64,000 bases of DNA, taken from assembly GCA_937873155.1 (NCBI GenBank), contig CALMVZ010000004.1:1-64000 (forward strand). Reading direction: 5' to 3'. The notes beneath the pieces are model-generated. The model ran no database searches and was not told where the DNA came from. It saw only the letters and a program-made list of their open reading frames with translations. This DNA is from an uncultured Bacteroidota bacterium. Its GTDB lineage: Bacteria; Bacteroidota; Bacteroidia; B-17B0; Aurantibacillaceae. Position numbers and translations under genes: made by a program. Positions 41,306-50,028 of the stretch are shown one piece after another (position 1 is the stretch's first letter; every line of letters begins with the position of its first letter).

Positions 41306-42292
41306 ATGAAATTTTTACAGATAGGTTGTGGTTCAATGGGAAAACGAAGAATAAGAAATCTTCAATTCCTTGGACAGAACAATATTGTTTGCTACGATAA
41401 AAGAAGGGACAGATTGGAGGAAGCAAAAAAGCTTTATAACGTTCAAACTGTAGAGAATCTTGAAAGTGTTAATTGGGACGAGATAACACATGTTATAATT
41501 TCAACTCCTCCTGATATTCATCATCAATATGTACTTTTAGCAGTTTCAAAAGATAAACACGTTTTCATTGAGGCGAGTGTAGTTGATGATGGGTACGAAG
41601 AAATTTACGAAATAATGAAGGATAAAAGCTGTGTGGTCGCACCTTCATGTACTATGCGTTTTGACCCATTGATCGTTAAAGCAAAAGAGATCCTAGATTC
41701 AAATAATATTGGGGAGGTTCTATTTGTAAATCACTATTTCGGGCAGTATTTACCGGATTGGCATAAATATGAAAGTATAAAGGATTTTTATGTTTCTAAT
41801 AAATCTACAGGTGCAGCACGTGAAATTGTGCCATTCGATATGGTTTATATTAATTGGCTCTTTGGAAGTCCCGTTAAAACAACTTCTTTAATTAAAAATA
41901 CAAGGACTTTAGGGATTGATATTGATGACATTTATTCGTTGTTGTATGTTACTACTAAGAATATTCAGGTAAGCTTTACTATTGACGTTGTTTCCAGGGC
42001 AAGTTATCGTGAGACTAAGGTTATTGGAACCAAAGGAAACATAGAGATCAATAACGTTAAAGGAATGTTGTCGGTGTATTCTTTAGAAAATTCTGAATGG
42101 ATAAATTATACCAGAACAGAACTGAGTACTACAACTTCAAATGAAGAAATGTATGTGAAGGAAATGGACTGTTTTTTAAATTCTACAAACGACGGCCCTG
42201 CTTTTCCATTTTCAATTAAAGATGATCATAAAGTATTATTGGCACTTTATAAGGCTGAAAAATCTTTTCAGGAAAGTAAGATCATTGAATAA
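41306..42292 (+). CDS. Gfo/Idh/MocA family oxidoreductase
   Basis: 328 residues. The N-terminal Rossmann domain reads 'FLQIGCGSMGKRRIRNLQFLG' (G-x-G-x-x-G) with 'HVIISTPPDIHHQYVLLAVSKDKHVFIEASV'; in most family members this last motif is 'EKP', here 'EAS'. The dinucleotide site is present, while the usual catalytic Lys of the EKP motif is missing. It probably oxidises or epimerises a sugar in the nonulosonate branch. It lies between an acyltransferase and the SpsF-like gene, which it overlaps by 1 nt (TAATG). Confidence 0.82.
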   Translation: MKFLQIGCGSMGKRRIRNLQFLGQNNIVCYDKRRDRLEEAKKLYNVQTVENLESVNWDEITHVIISTPPDIHHQYVLLAVSKDKHVFIEASVVDDGYEEIYEIMKDKSCVVAPSCTMRFDPLIVKAKEILDSNNIGEVLFVNHYFGQYLPDWHKYESIKDFYVSNKSTGAAREIVPFDMVYINWLFGSPVKTTSLIKNTRTLGIDIDDIYSLLYVTTKNIQVSFTIDVVSRASYRETKVIGTKGNIEINNVKGMLSVYSLENSEWINYTRTELSTTTSNEEMYVKEMDCFLNSTNDGPAFPFSIKDDHKVLLALYKAEKSFQESKIIE

Positions 42293-43032
42293 TGATTGAC
42301 TACGCAGTTATCATTCAGGCAAGAATGGGATCTACCCGTTATTCGGGAAAAATAGCCTATGAAATTTCCGGTAAACCAATGCTGTGGCATCAGTTGCAAA
42401 GGTTGAAGCAGGGAGGAATAGAGAATATTTTTGTCGCCACAACTTTAAACGATAATGATGATATAACTGTTGCTATTTCTCACGAATGTGGTATTGAATG
42501 TTTTAGGGGAGACGAGAATGATGTTATGAAACGGTACATTGATGCCGCGGAATTTTTTCGCGTCAGAAATGTAATTCGCGTAGGAGGTGATGATCCATTA
42601 ATTGATCCGAAGTGTATAACAGAATTAATAGAAGTGCATAGAAGGAATCCTGTTGATCTGGTTTATGCTTCACATAAATTCGGCTGGATTTATGGAACGG
42701 CCGGAGAGCTAGTTAAGCTTGAAGCTTTAAAAAGAGCTCATGCTCTTACTCAAAGCGCCTCTGATAGGGAGCATGTAATTAGTTTTGTGAAGAATTCAGA
42801 TAGGTTCTCTAAAATAAAAGCTCAACCATCAGATCCAAGAGAAGTACGTCCGGACATTTTTTTATCGGTTGATTATAAAGAAGACATAGAACTGGTTGAG
42901 AGTATAATAAAAGAATTTGTAACAAAACAGAATAAAGTTTTTTTTACTCAGAGAGATGTTATTGATCTGTATGATAGTGGTAAGGTCAATATCAAGAATA
43001 AACATTTACACACAGGATTTGAAATAAATTAA
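42292..43032 (+). CDS. SpsF-like cytidylyltransferase family protein
   Basis: 246 residues. The start 'YAVIIQARMGSTRYSGKIAYEISGKPMLWHQLQRL' is the SpsF/KdsB-like nucleotide-binding motif, followed by 'FRGDENDVMKRYIDAAEFF' and 'VIRVGGDDPLIDP' (metal-binding D-D-P). Such proteins replace NeuA/LegF in several glycan loci and are thought to activate a keto-acid sugar with CMP. No canonical NeuA/LegF gene is in the window, so this is the best candidate for nonulosonate activation. Biochemistry of the family is thin. Confidence 0.78.
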   Translation: MIDYAVIIQARMGSTRYSGKIAYEISGKPMLWHQLQRLKQGGIENIFVATTLNDNDDITVAISHECGIECFRGDENDVMKRYIDAAEFFRVRNVIRVGGDDPLIDPKCITELIEVHRRNPVDLVYASHKFGWIYGTAGELVKLEALKRAHALTQSASDREHVISFVKNSDRFSKIKAQPSDPREVRPDIFLSVDYKEDIELVESIIKEFVTKQNKVFFTQRDVIDLYDSGKVNIKNKHLHTGFEIN

Positions 43033-43035
43033 AAC

Positions 43036-44355
43036 ATGAAACAAAAGAGCGCACGCGAAATGCAAAAACGTCTGCATGAATTGATTCCTGCAGGGGGCCA
43101 TACTTATAGTAAAGGCGATGATCAGTTTCCGGAAATAGCTCCGGGCTTAATGGTGAAAGCTAAAGGGGCTTATTGCTGGGATGCAGACGGAAATAAATTT
43201 TTAGATTATGGCATGGGCTTAAGAGCCGTTGCTGTTGGTCATGCAAATGATGAGATAAACGAGGCAGTTTGTAAGCAGATAGCGTTAGGAACAAATTATA
43301 CGCGACCTTCATTGATAGAATTGGAACTGGCTGAAACTATAGTAGATCTTATTCCTTCAGTGGAAATGGTTAAGTTCGCCAAGAACGGATCAGATGTTAC
43401 TTCAGGTGCAATCCGGTTAGCACGAGCCTATACTGGTAAAAAATTTATTGCTGTTTGCGCAGAACACCCATTCTACAGTTTTAATGATTGGTTTATTGGC
43501 TCAACAGCATGTAATTCGGGAATCCCCGACGAGATATCTTCTTTAACATTAAAATTTAATTATAATAATCTTCAAAGCGTTGAAGACCTGTTTGCTAAAT
43601 ATTCGAATCAGATAGCGGCATTTATTTTGGAACCGGCGAAAGCAGTTGAGCCTGCAATGTTTGGTGATAAAAATTTTCTTCAAAAGCTAAAAGAGCTTTG
43701 CGATAAGAATGGTTCATTGTTGATTCTGGATGAGATGATAAGTGGTTTTAGATTTGATTTAAAAGGTGCGCAGCACATTTATAATGTTGATCCACACTTA
43801 ACAACTTTTGGTAAGGCTACCGCAAATGGTTTTTCATTTGCGTTCTTAGCCGGAAAGAAAGAAATAATGGAGTTAGGCGGAATTTACCATGATAAACCAA
43901 GAGTCTTTTTACTTTCTGGAACACACGGAGCTGAATCAACGGGATTAATAGCAGCGATTAAGAATATAGAGATCTTTAAGCGTGATAATGTGGTTAAACA
44001 TCATTGGGATTATGGAAAAAAATTCAAGGATGGTATAAATGCTATTGCAAAGCAAAAAGGAATAGATAAAAACTTTGCTATAACTGGTTTCGACTGTAGT
44101 CCGGTTGTTGAAGCAAGAAACACGGAAGGCGCGATTGATCTTTCATTTTTGACTTTATTCTCTCAGGAGATGATTCGGGGAGGGGTTTTAATCCCGTGGA
44201 TTGCATTTTCAAAATCACATTCTGATGAAGAACTGAAGATCACACTAGAGGCAGCGGAAAATGCTTTAACAGTGTATAAAGTTGCACTTGAAAATGGTGT
44301 TCAAAAAAGCCTTATAGGAAATGCGGTTAAGCCGGTATTTAGAAAATTTAATTAG
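43036..44355 (+). CDS. class III aminotransferase, glutamate-1-semialdehyde aminomutase-like
   Basis: 439 residues. PLP-dependent fold type I, ombd class III: 'IPAGGHTYSKGDDQFPEIAPGLMVKAKGAYCWDADGNKFLDYGMGL' and 'VKFAKNGSDVTSGAIRLARAYTGK' resemble GSA aminomutase. The PLP lysine is in 'TTFGKATANGFSF' and the aspartate in 'LLILDEMISGFR'. It is not the haem-pathway enzyme: the locus is a glycan operon and the sequence is diverged. It likely moves or adds an amino group on a sugar or keto-acid next to the SpsF-like and NeuB genes, an association seen in other surface-glycan loci. Confidence 0.8.
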   Translation: MKQKSAREMQKRLHELIPAGGHTYSKGDDQFPEIAPGLMVKAKGAYCWDADGNKFLDYGMGLRAVAVGHANDEINEAVCKQIALGTNYTRPSLIELELAETIVDLIPSVEMVKFAKNGSDVTSGAIRLARAYTGKKFIAVCAEHPFYSFNDWFIGSTACNSGIPDEISSLTLKFNYNNLQSVEDLFAKYSNQIAAFILEPAKAVEPAMFGDKNFLQKLKELCDKNGSLLILDEMISGFRFDLKGAQHIYNVDPHLTTFGKATANGFSFAFLAGKKEIMELGGIYHDKPRVFLLSGTHGAESTGLIAAIKNIEIFKRDNVVKHHWDYGKKFKDGINAIAKQKGIDKNFAITGFDCSPVVEARNTEGAIDLSFLTLFSQEMIRGGVLIPWIAFSKSHSDEELKITLEAAENALTVYKVALENGVQKSLIGNAVKPVFRKFN

Positions 44356-44363
44356 TTAGGAAA

Positions 44364-45113
44364 ATGAAAAATAAGAACGAAGACTATATCAAAGCCTATC
44401 AGATTGATAGTGAAAATTCAAAGAACTATTATCAAAAGTTTTTGAATCAGAAATCTGAGCAGCAAAAGTTTCTTGAGGAAATATTGGGGGAAGACGATAA
44501 ATCTAATTTTAAGATCTGTGATATTGCATGTGGTAGTGGGACATTGACTCATCATTTGCTTCAAAAATTTCCTAATGCGGATTTCTTTCTTGCTGATATT
44601 AATGATACAGCCCTGACTTTAGCAAAAGAGAATCTTGATACTAAGAGGAATATTGAGTTTTTAAATTCATCCGTATTCGCCTTGGATTATAAAAGTGAAA
44701 CTTTTGACAGAGTATTTTGCTGGCAAACTTTATTGGCACTTGATAAGCCACAGGATGCCTTGAACGAATTGATACGGATTTGTAAGCCCGGAGGAAAAGT
44801 AATATTAAGTTCATTATTTAATATTCATCACGATGTTGATATATATACCAGCTTTATTGATCATACTTTAGCATCATCAAAAGAGAATATTTATATGCAA
44901 TATAATACTATTAGTGCTTTTACACTCAAAAAGTGGCTTGATGGTAAAGCTGCCAGTCACAAGCTTTATGAATTTATTCCTAAAGTAGATTTCAAAAACA
45001 GTTCAACGAATCCAAGAGGCACAGGAAGTTTTACATTAGACACACCTGATAAGAAAATCCAGGTTACTGGTGGAATGTTAATGAATTGGGCTATTCTTGA
45101 GATAACTAAATAA
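44364..45113 (+). CDS. class I SAM-dependent methyltransferase
   Basis: 249 residues. Motif I 'KICDIACGSGTLTHHLLQKFPNADFFLADIN' (SAM binding) and motif post-I/II 'ETFDRVFCWQTLLALDKPQDALNELIRICKPGGKVILSSLF' are clear. The target is probably a sugar hydroxyl or amino group of this glycan. A terminal methyl group is a known chain-end cap recognised by Wzt C-domains, and Campylobacter legionaminic loci also carry a methyltransferase. N-, O- or amidino-methylation cannot be told apart here. Confidence 0.82.
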   Translation: MKNKNEDYIKAYQIDSENSKNYYQKFLNQKSEQQKFLEEILGEDDKSNFKICDIACGSGTLTHHLLQKFPNADFFLADINDTALTLAKENLDTKRNIEFLNSSVFALDYKSETFDRVFCWQTLLALDKPQDALNELIRICKPGGKVILSSLFNIHHDVDIYTSFIDHTLASSKENIYMQYNTISAFTLKKWLDGKAASHKLYEFIPKVDFKNSSTNPRGTGSFTLDTPDKKIQVTGGMLMNWAILEITK

Positions 45114-45119
45114 TTAATA

Positions 45120-45854
45120 ATGTTGGATAAAAAAGTTATAGTAGTTACAGGTGGAAGTGGTCTACTTGGTAAGTCGATCATTGCGGACATTAGGTCAAAG
45201 AACGGAATTGCGGTTAATGCAGAAATCAAGGTAAAAAGTGACAAAACCAATCAAACCGTTTATTGTGATATTACAAATGAAGATTCGATAACAGAAATGT
45301 TTCAATTTGTGTTGGAAAATTTTGGCAGAATAGATGGTATAGTAAATAATGCATACCCTTATACTTCTGATTGGGGTACAAAATTCGAAGACGTGCCTCT
45401 TGATTCGTGGAGAAAGAACGTAGACATGCAACTTAACAGTTGTTTCGTAATTTGTAAAATGGGATTGGAAATAATGAGGATGCAAAAAAGTGGTGCGATT
45501 GTAAATATTGCTTCTATATATGGTGTTGTAGGAAATGATTTCACGGTTTATGAAAATACTGCCCTTACTTCACCTGCAGCATATGCAGCAATAAAAGGTG
45601 GCGTCATCAATTTTTCACGTTATTTAGCTTCTTATTATGGTCCGCATGGTATAAGAGTTAATTGCGTGTCTCCAGGTGGAATTTTTAATGATCAGAATCC
45701 TGTTTTTGTTAAACAATATGAGAACAAAGTTCCATTAAAGCGTATGGCAAAACCGGAGGATATTTCACCATCAGTAAGTTTTTTGTTGTCAGAAGAGGCT
45801 AAATATATAACCGGGCATAACTTAATCGTAGATGGGGGCTGGACAGCCATATAA
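45120..45854 (+). CDS. short-chain dehydrogenase/reductase (PtmA-like)
   Basis: 244 residues, a classical SDR: 'VVTGGSGLLGKSIIADI' (cofactor), 'GIVNNAYPY', catalytic Ser in 'VNIASIYGVVG', the Tyr/Lys pair in 'YAAIKGG', and 'VNCVSPGGIF'. Campylobacter legionaminic/pseudaminic loci hold a similar SDR (PtmA), so this may belong to nonulosonate supply. The exact reaction is not known. Its 3' end overlaps the next gene by 23 nt. Confidence 0.82.
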   Translation: MLDKKVIVVTGGSGLLGKSIIADIRSKNGIAVNAEIKVKSDKTNQTVYCDITNEDSITEMFQFVLENFGRIDGIVNNAYPYTSDWGTKFEDVPLDSWRKNVDMQLNSCFVICKMGLEIMRMQKSGAIVNIASIYGVVGNDFTVYENTALTSPAAYAAIKGGVINFSRYLASYYGPHGIRVNCVSPGGIFNDQNPVFVKQYENKVPLKRMAKPEDISPSVSFLLSEEAKYITGHNLIVDGGWTAI

Positions 45855-47667
45855 GACATTGGTTGTAAATTTATGCTTCAGGTTCGAAGAATTTGAATCT
45901 GCATTCAGTAAATATACAGAAAAGGATTCAAGTGATCTGATTTTCTTGGATTGTATGGGTGTTCTTGAGGATAAAGAACAATACAATAAGAATTTTCACA
46001 AGCTTTACCTGTATGATGAAGATTTCAGGTTTCGTAAAAAGGCAGTTGAGAGATTTGTAGAGTATACATCTAATCTTAGTGATTTTAAATTTAATAACGG
46101 AAAACACGTACGGTCGTTTACAATAAATAAACTTCCTGTTTATTGGGTAACAGATATTTCTGAAAAACATCCGCTTCATCATATTCTTTTTAATGTTTTT
46201 TATTTAGACGAGTTGTTGGACAAGATTACAAAAAAAGTTAAAACCCAACGTATAGTGTTTATTTTGCCATCTGATAGATTTTTTTATCGGGAGTCTTTAA
46301 TGTCATATTTTCAGAAAAAGTATAGTGAATTAAGATTTGAAGCAATCTCAACAGGAATATATATTCCATCGATAAGGCAAGCCGTGAGTTTTGTAAAGCA
46401 GAATTTAAGTGAGCATACTGCTTTTCTAAGAAAGTTCAAAGCGAATCAGTTTAAAATTGGCTCAAGTAACGATAAGAACATAATCTTGACCTTTTTAAAT
46501 GCAACCTGGATAAAAGGGAAAAGAATAGATTTTGTGATGGAGGGAATAAGAAAAGTGAATTCGGGAAAGGGTACTTATGTTCCGCTGATCTATAATTGGT
46601 CTGATATATTCACATGGGATGAGGAATGGGATGGAAGATATCTTAAAGCAATGCCAGGAAAAGCAAAATGGTTCGGTTTCTTATCTGAGTATTTTTTAAC
46701 ACTGAGAACAATACATAGAATAGAAAATAATAATGACTTGATAAAAGAAGGTCCTGTTAGTGCATATGCACTAAAAATGGAAATGTTACACGCATTGGCA
46801 AATAAGTTTTATGTATTCAAAAATTACATTTGGTTAAAAAGTTACTTTAAAAAGCTTCAAGATTGTAATGTTTTTTATCAAGATGAGTTTTACAATTTTG
46901 GCAGGGTCATATCTCAAGCTGTGATGATATCCGGCAAAAATAGATCTGTTGGATTTCAGCACGGTATGATCAGGGAGGATCATACAGTATATGCTTTAAC
47001 TGAAGTTGAGTTAAATGGTCAGAACCCAATGCCATCACCTGAGAGTTTTGTGGCATGGGGAAATTATTTTAAAAGTTTGATATCTAAGCGTGCTGGGTCG
47101 TACAAGTCAAAAATTATTGTCGCAGCCAATCCCAACTTATTTAATTCAAATGCCGGCAACAAAAAAAGAGCCGGTAAGGTTTCTGAATGTGTAATACTGT
47201 GGTGTACAGGAATTCTTTCTGAACTAATTGAAGAATTTGAACTGATTGGCGAAATTCTGTTGAGTAATAAGGAGATTAAAGTTGTAATAAGAATGCATCC
47301 GATTCATGATTTGCGAAATGAATTGACTAAACGGTTGAATGCTATTGGATTTTCTAATTATGTTTTTTCAAATAATTCAGAACTGAGGGAAGATATTTTA
47401 AATTCTGACATTTTATTATCTACTTCTGCTTCAACAGTTATTCTGGAAGGTTTGGCATTAGAGAGACATGTGATTGCTATTAGTTTAGGAAGATATCTAT
47501 CTCTTGATATACAAAGTGATATGTTTAAGGAAGTTGGTTCAAAAGAAGACTTGGTCTCGGCACTAAAAAATAATCTTTTAAGTCTGGAAAAAAGTTCATC
47601 TAAGTTTCCGGAGGATCTTTTATCAAGAGATGTAGAAAAATGGAAGGAGATATTAAGTAATGAATAG
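45832..47667 (+). CDS. uncharacterised probable GT-B glycosyltransferase (surface carbohydrate type)
   Basis: 611 residues; no membrane helix or signal peptide. The N-terminal 220 residues are unrecognised. The C-terminal half has a GT-B/CDP-glycerol-transferase-like look: 'SVGFQHGMIREDHTVYA' (QHG motif), 'VVIRMHPIHDLRNEL' (R-x-HP) and 'DILLSTSASTVILEGLALERHVIAI', the donor-site pattern shared with transferases of Kdo, sialic acid and polyol phosphates. A nonulosonate transferase is plausible given the neighbours. The annotated ATG overlaps the SDR gene by 23 nt; a TTG at 45859 would avoid this. It is the most AT-rich gene of the locus by eye. Confidence 0.6.
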   Translation: MGAGQPYKTLVVNLCFRFEEFESAFSKYTEKDSSDLIFLDCMGVLEDKEQYNKNFHKLYLYDEDFRFRKKAVERFVEYTSNLSDFKFNNGKHVRSFTINKLPVYWVTDISEKHPLHHILFNVFYLDELLDKITKKVKTQRIVFILPSDRFFYRESLMSYFQKKYSELRFEAISTGIYIPSIRQAVSFVKQNLSEHTAFLRKFKANQFKIGSSNDKNIILTFLNATWIKGKRIDFVMEGIRKVNSGKGTYVPLIYNWSDIFTWDEEWDGRYLKAMPGKAKWFGFLSEYFLTLRTIHRIENNNDLIKEGPVSAYALKMEMLHALANKFYVFKNYIWLKSYFKKLQDCNVFYQDEFYNFGRVISQAVMISGKNRSVGFQHGMIREDHTVYALTEVELNGQNPMPSPESFVAWGNYFKSLISKRAGSYKSKIIVAANPNLFNSNAGNKKRAGKVSECVILWCTGILSELIEEFELIGEILLSNKEIKVVIRMHPIHDLRNELTKRLNAIGFSNYVFSNNSELREDILNSDILLSTSASTVILEGLALERHVIAISLGRYLSLDIQSDMFKEVGSKEDLVSALKNNLLSLEKSSSKFPEDLLSRDVEKWKEILSNE

Positions 47668-48823
47668 CACTGAACACAAAATTTGCACCCGTTGTATAAT
47701 GGATACAACCACGAAGTTGATCAAGTTCGACGAGAAAGGGGTTTGTAATTTCTGTAAGCAGTATGATGAGTATTACGCAGCGTATCTGGATAAAACCCCT
47801 GAACAACTAAAAAGGGAACTAGATGCTGTTGTCAAAAAAATGAAGGATGATGGCAAGGGCAGAAAATACGATTGTATTGTGGGTTTAAGCGGAGGCGTGG
47901 ATAGTTCATATATTGCCCTGTTGTGTAAAGATTACGGTTTGCGTCCGCTAATTTTTCATTTTGATAACGGATGGAACAGTGAACTCGCTGTACAAAACAT
48001 CACTAACATTTGCGAAAAATTGAATTTCGATCTGAATACGTATGTGATCGATTGGGATACTTTTAAAGATGTGCAATTGTCATATATAAAAGCAGGAGTG
48101 TTGGATTGGGAAGTACCGACGGATCAAATGATCTTTGCTTCACTTTATGAAACAGCACAAAAACACAATATACAAAATGTGATCTCCGGAAATAATGTGC
48201 GTACTGAATTTACGATCCCGGGCGATTGGATCTTCGGTGATAAATTGGATAATATCAATCTGCAGAACATTCAGAAAAAATTTGGCACATGCGATATTAA
48301 AAAGTTGCCAAAAATTCCCGTTAAGGGAAAGGAATTCTTTTACGGGAAGCTTGATCACAAACCGGTTCATTTACTATCGTACATTATTTTCAATAAGCAA
48401 CATGCTTTAAAACGTTTGGTGGAGGAAGTTGGTTATCGCCCTTATCCAAATAAACATTATGAATCAGTTTATACTCGTTTTTACCAAGGATATGTTTTAC
48501 CAACACGTTTAGGAATTGATAAACGTAAAGCACATCTTTCAAGCCTTGTGCAATCAGGAATGTTGACACGTGATGAAGCAATAAAGGAATTAGAAAATCC
48601 AATATACGATCCGACATTACTAAAAGATGATTTCGATTATGTACTAAAGAAATTTGAATTAACACGTGAGCAATTCGATGCATATATGGCGCTGCCTTTA
48701 GTTTCACATGAATCTTATGGTACAGATTGGGATGAACGTTATAAAAAATTGTCTGTTAAGATCAAATTGTTCTGGAAGTACAGGATCGCTCCTATATTCA
48801 AACCAAAGAAGGAAACAGCGTGA
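47660..48823 (+). CDS. N-acetyl sugar amidotransferase (WbpG/PseA/PtmG family)
   Basis: 387 residues. PP-loop ATPase motif SGGVDSS at 77-83 and paired cysteines CxxC at 9-12 and 29-32, a probable zinc site. This family, with HisH2 and HisF2, turns an N-acetyl group into an acetamidino group. Its partners are at 29692-31092 in the same locus. Two substrates are possible here: legionaminic acid (as for Campylobacter PtmG and Legionella) or a 2,3-diacetamido uronic acid (as for Pseudomonas WbpG), since both pathways are encoded. It overlaps its neighbours by 8 and 4 nt. Confidence 0.92.
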   Translation: MNSTEHKICTRCIMDTTTKLIKFDEKGVCNFCKQYDEYYAAYLDKTPEQLKRELDAVVKKMKDDGKGRKYDCIVGLSGGVDSSYIALLCKDYGLRPLIFHFDNGWNSELAVQNITNICEKLNFDLNTYVIDWDTFKDVQLSYIKAGVLDWEVPTDQMIFASLYETAQKHNIQNVISGNNVRTEFTIPGDWIFGDKLDNINLQNIQKKFGTCDIKKLPKIPVKGKEFFYGKLDHKPVHLLSYIIFNKQHALKRLVEEVGYRPYPNKHYESVYTRFYQGYVLPTRLGIDKRKAHLSSLVQSGMLTRDEAIKELENPIYDPTLLKDDFDYVLKKFELTREQFDAYMALPLVSHESYGTDWDERYKKLSVKIKLFWKYRIAPIFKPKKETA

Positions 48824-50028
48824 AACGCGTAGCATTTTTTGCATATGGGATCGGGGATATTAGCGGGGGAGGAGGATATGAACGGTTTTTCAGTGATTTC
48901 TTCACAGATTACAGCAAGGACAAAAACAAAAAGTACGACCTGTTACTTATTACCGATAATCTGGACGCCTTTAAAAGGGAAGGAAAATTAATGGAAAATT
49001 ATAGTAACGTTATTCAATTTAAAGATTACCGCTACAAATTGTATTACGACCTCACTGATAAATTTCCTTTAATAAAAGCCCTTTTCAGATGGTACCGCAC
49101 ATTATATACGCAAAAAGCTTTCTTGAGACAATTGAAGGAGAATAAGGTTGATATTTTGCATTTGCCCAATTATCTTAAAAGTTATTTTTTTTTAATCTCT
49201 TATATTTCAAAAGCTAAAGGGATCAAAACAGCAGTCACAGTTGTAGATTGCCGTATTCCTTACATGTATGACTCAAATGATGAGTATTACGTTACTGCAG
49301 GTGCAACATCTCACACGTTCAAACCTTTATTCGAAAAAGTAAAACCGGATGGGATCTTTACCTGGTATAAGTCATTTAAAGAATTTGTTACTAAGAATAA
49401 ATTGGTGAATTCTTCAACTGTTGTTTATCCGGTAAAGTCAAGGTATGTGAATTATTCAGGTCAAGTGCCTGCATTTTCAGAGAAGAAGAACGAGATTATT
49501 TTTGCAGGCCGTCTTGATGGCCAAAAACGCCCAATGTTATTTGCGAAAGCCGTGAATATCGCCTTAAAAAAGGAGCCCGTATTATTAGCTGATTGGAAGT
49601 TCAGGATTTTTGGTAAAGGTGTCCTGGAAAATGAAGTGGAAAGTTTTATCAATGAGAATAAGTTGCAACGTCATTTGGAATTATCCTTCTCACCGGATAT
49701 GAAAAGTATTTTGAAAGGATCGAAATGTTTGGTCTCAACACAAGCTTATGAAAATTTCCCTTCTCTTTCAGTTTATGAAGCGATGGTTACCGGCAACGCG
49801 GTCATTGCCTGTAATGTTGGTCAGACCGCAGAATTCATTAAAGATAATGTGAACGGTATCCTTGTTGAAAACGAGGCAGAGGAGGATTTAGCGGATGCAA
49901 TTATAAAGTACGTTTCAAAGCCTGGTACGCATGAGCAGTTCTATAAAAATAATATAAAACTTTGTTCCGAAGAACATACATATCCTGCTTTTAAAAATCA
50001 GATCGAAGAATTCTGGGATAGTTTATAG
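48820..50028 (+). CDS. GT4-family glycosyltransferase (pair A, first)
   Basis: 402 residues, GTG start overlapping the amidotransferase by 4 nt. A GT-B retaining glycosyltransferase: 'GIGDISGGGGYERFFSDFF' near the N-terminus (acceptor loop), 'EIIFAGRLDGQKRPMLFAKAV', and the donor site 'STQAYENFPSLSVYEAMVTGNAVIACNVGQTAEFI' with the E-x7-E pattern. It is a clear paralogue of the gene at 53070-54227, with the same 'DISGGGGxERFF' start. Sugar specificity is unknown. Confidence 0.88.
   Translation: MKRVAFFAYGIGDISGGGGYERFFSDFFTDYSKDKNKKYDLLLITDNLDAFKREGKLMENYSNVIQFKDYRYKLYYDLTDKFPLIKALFRWYRTLYTQKAFLRQLKENKVDILHLPNYLKSYFFLISYISKAKGIKTAVTVVDCRIPYMYDSNDEYYVTAGATSHTFKPLFEKVKPDGIFTWYKSFKEFVTKNKLVNSSTVVYPVKSRYVNYSGQVPAFSEKKNEIIFAGRLDGQKRPMLFAKAVNIALKKEPVLLADWKFRIFGKGVLENEVESFINENKLQRHLELSFSPDMKSILKGSKCLVSTQAYENFPSLSVYEAMVTGNAVIACNVGQTAEFIKDNVNGILVENEAEEDLADAIIKYVSKPGTHEQFYKNNIKLCSEEHTYPAFKNQIEEFWDSL

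Noticed and set aside
43036-44355. hemL (glutamate-1-semialdehyde aminomutase of haem synthesis)
   Set aside because: It resembles the family but lies within a coupled glycan operon beside SpsF- and NeuB-type genes and is AT-rich like them; a sugar or keto-acid aminotransferase is more likely.
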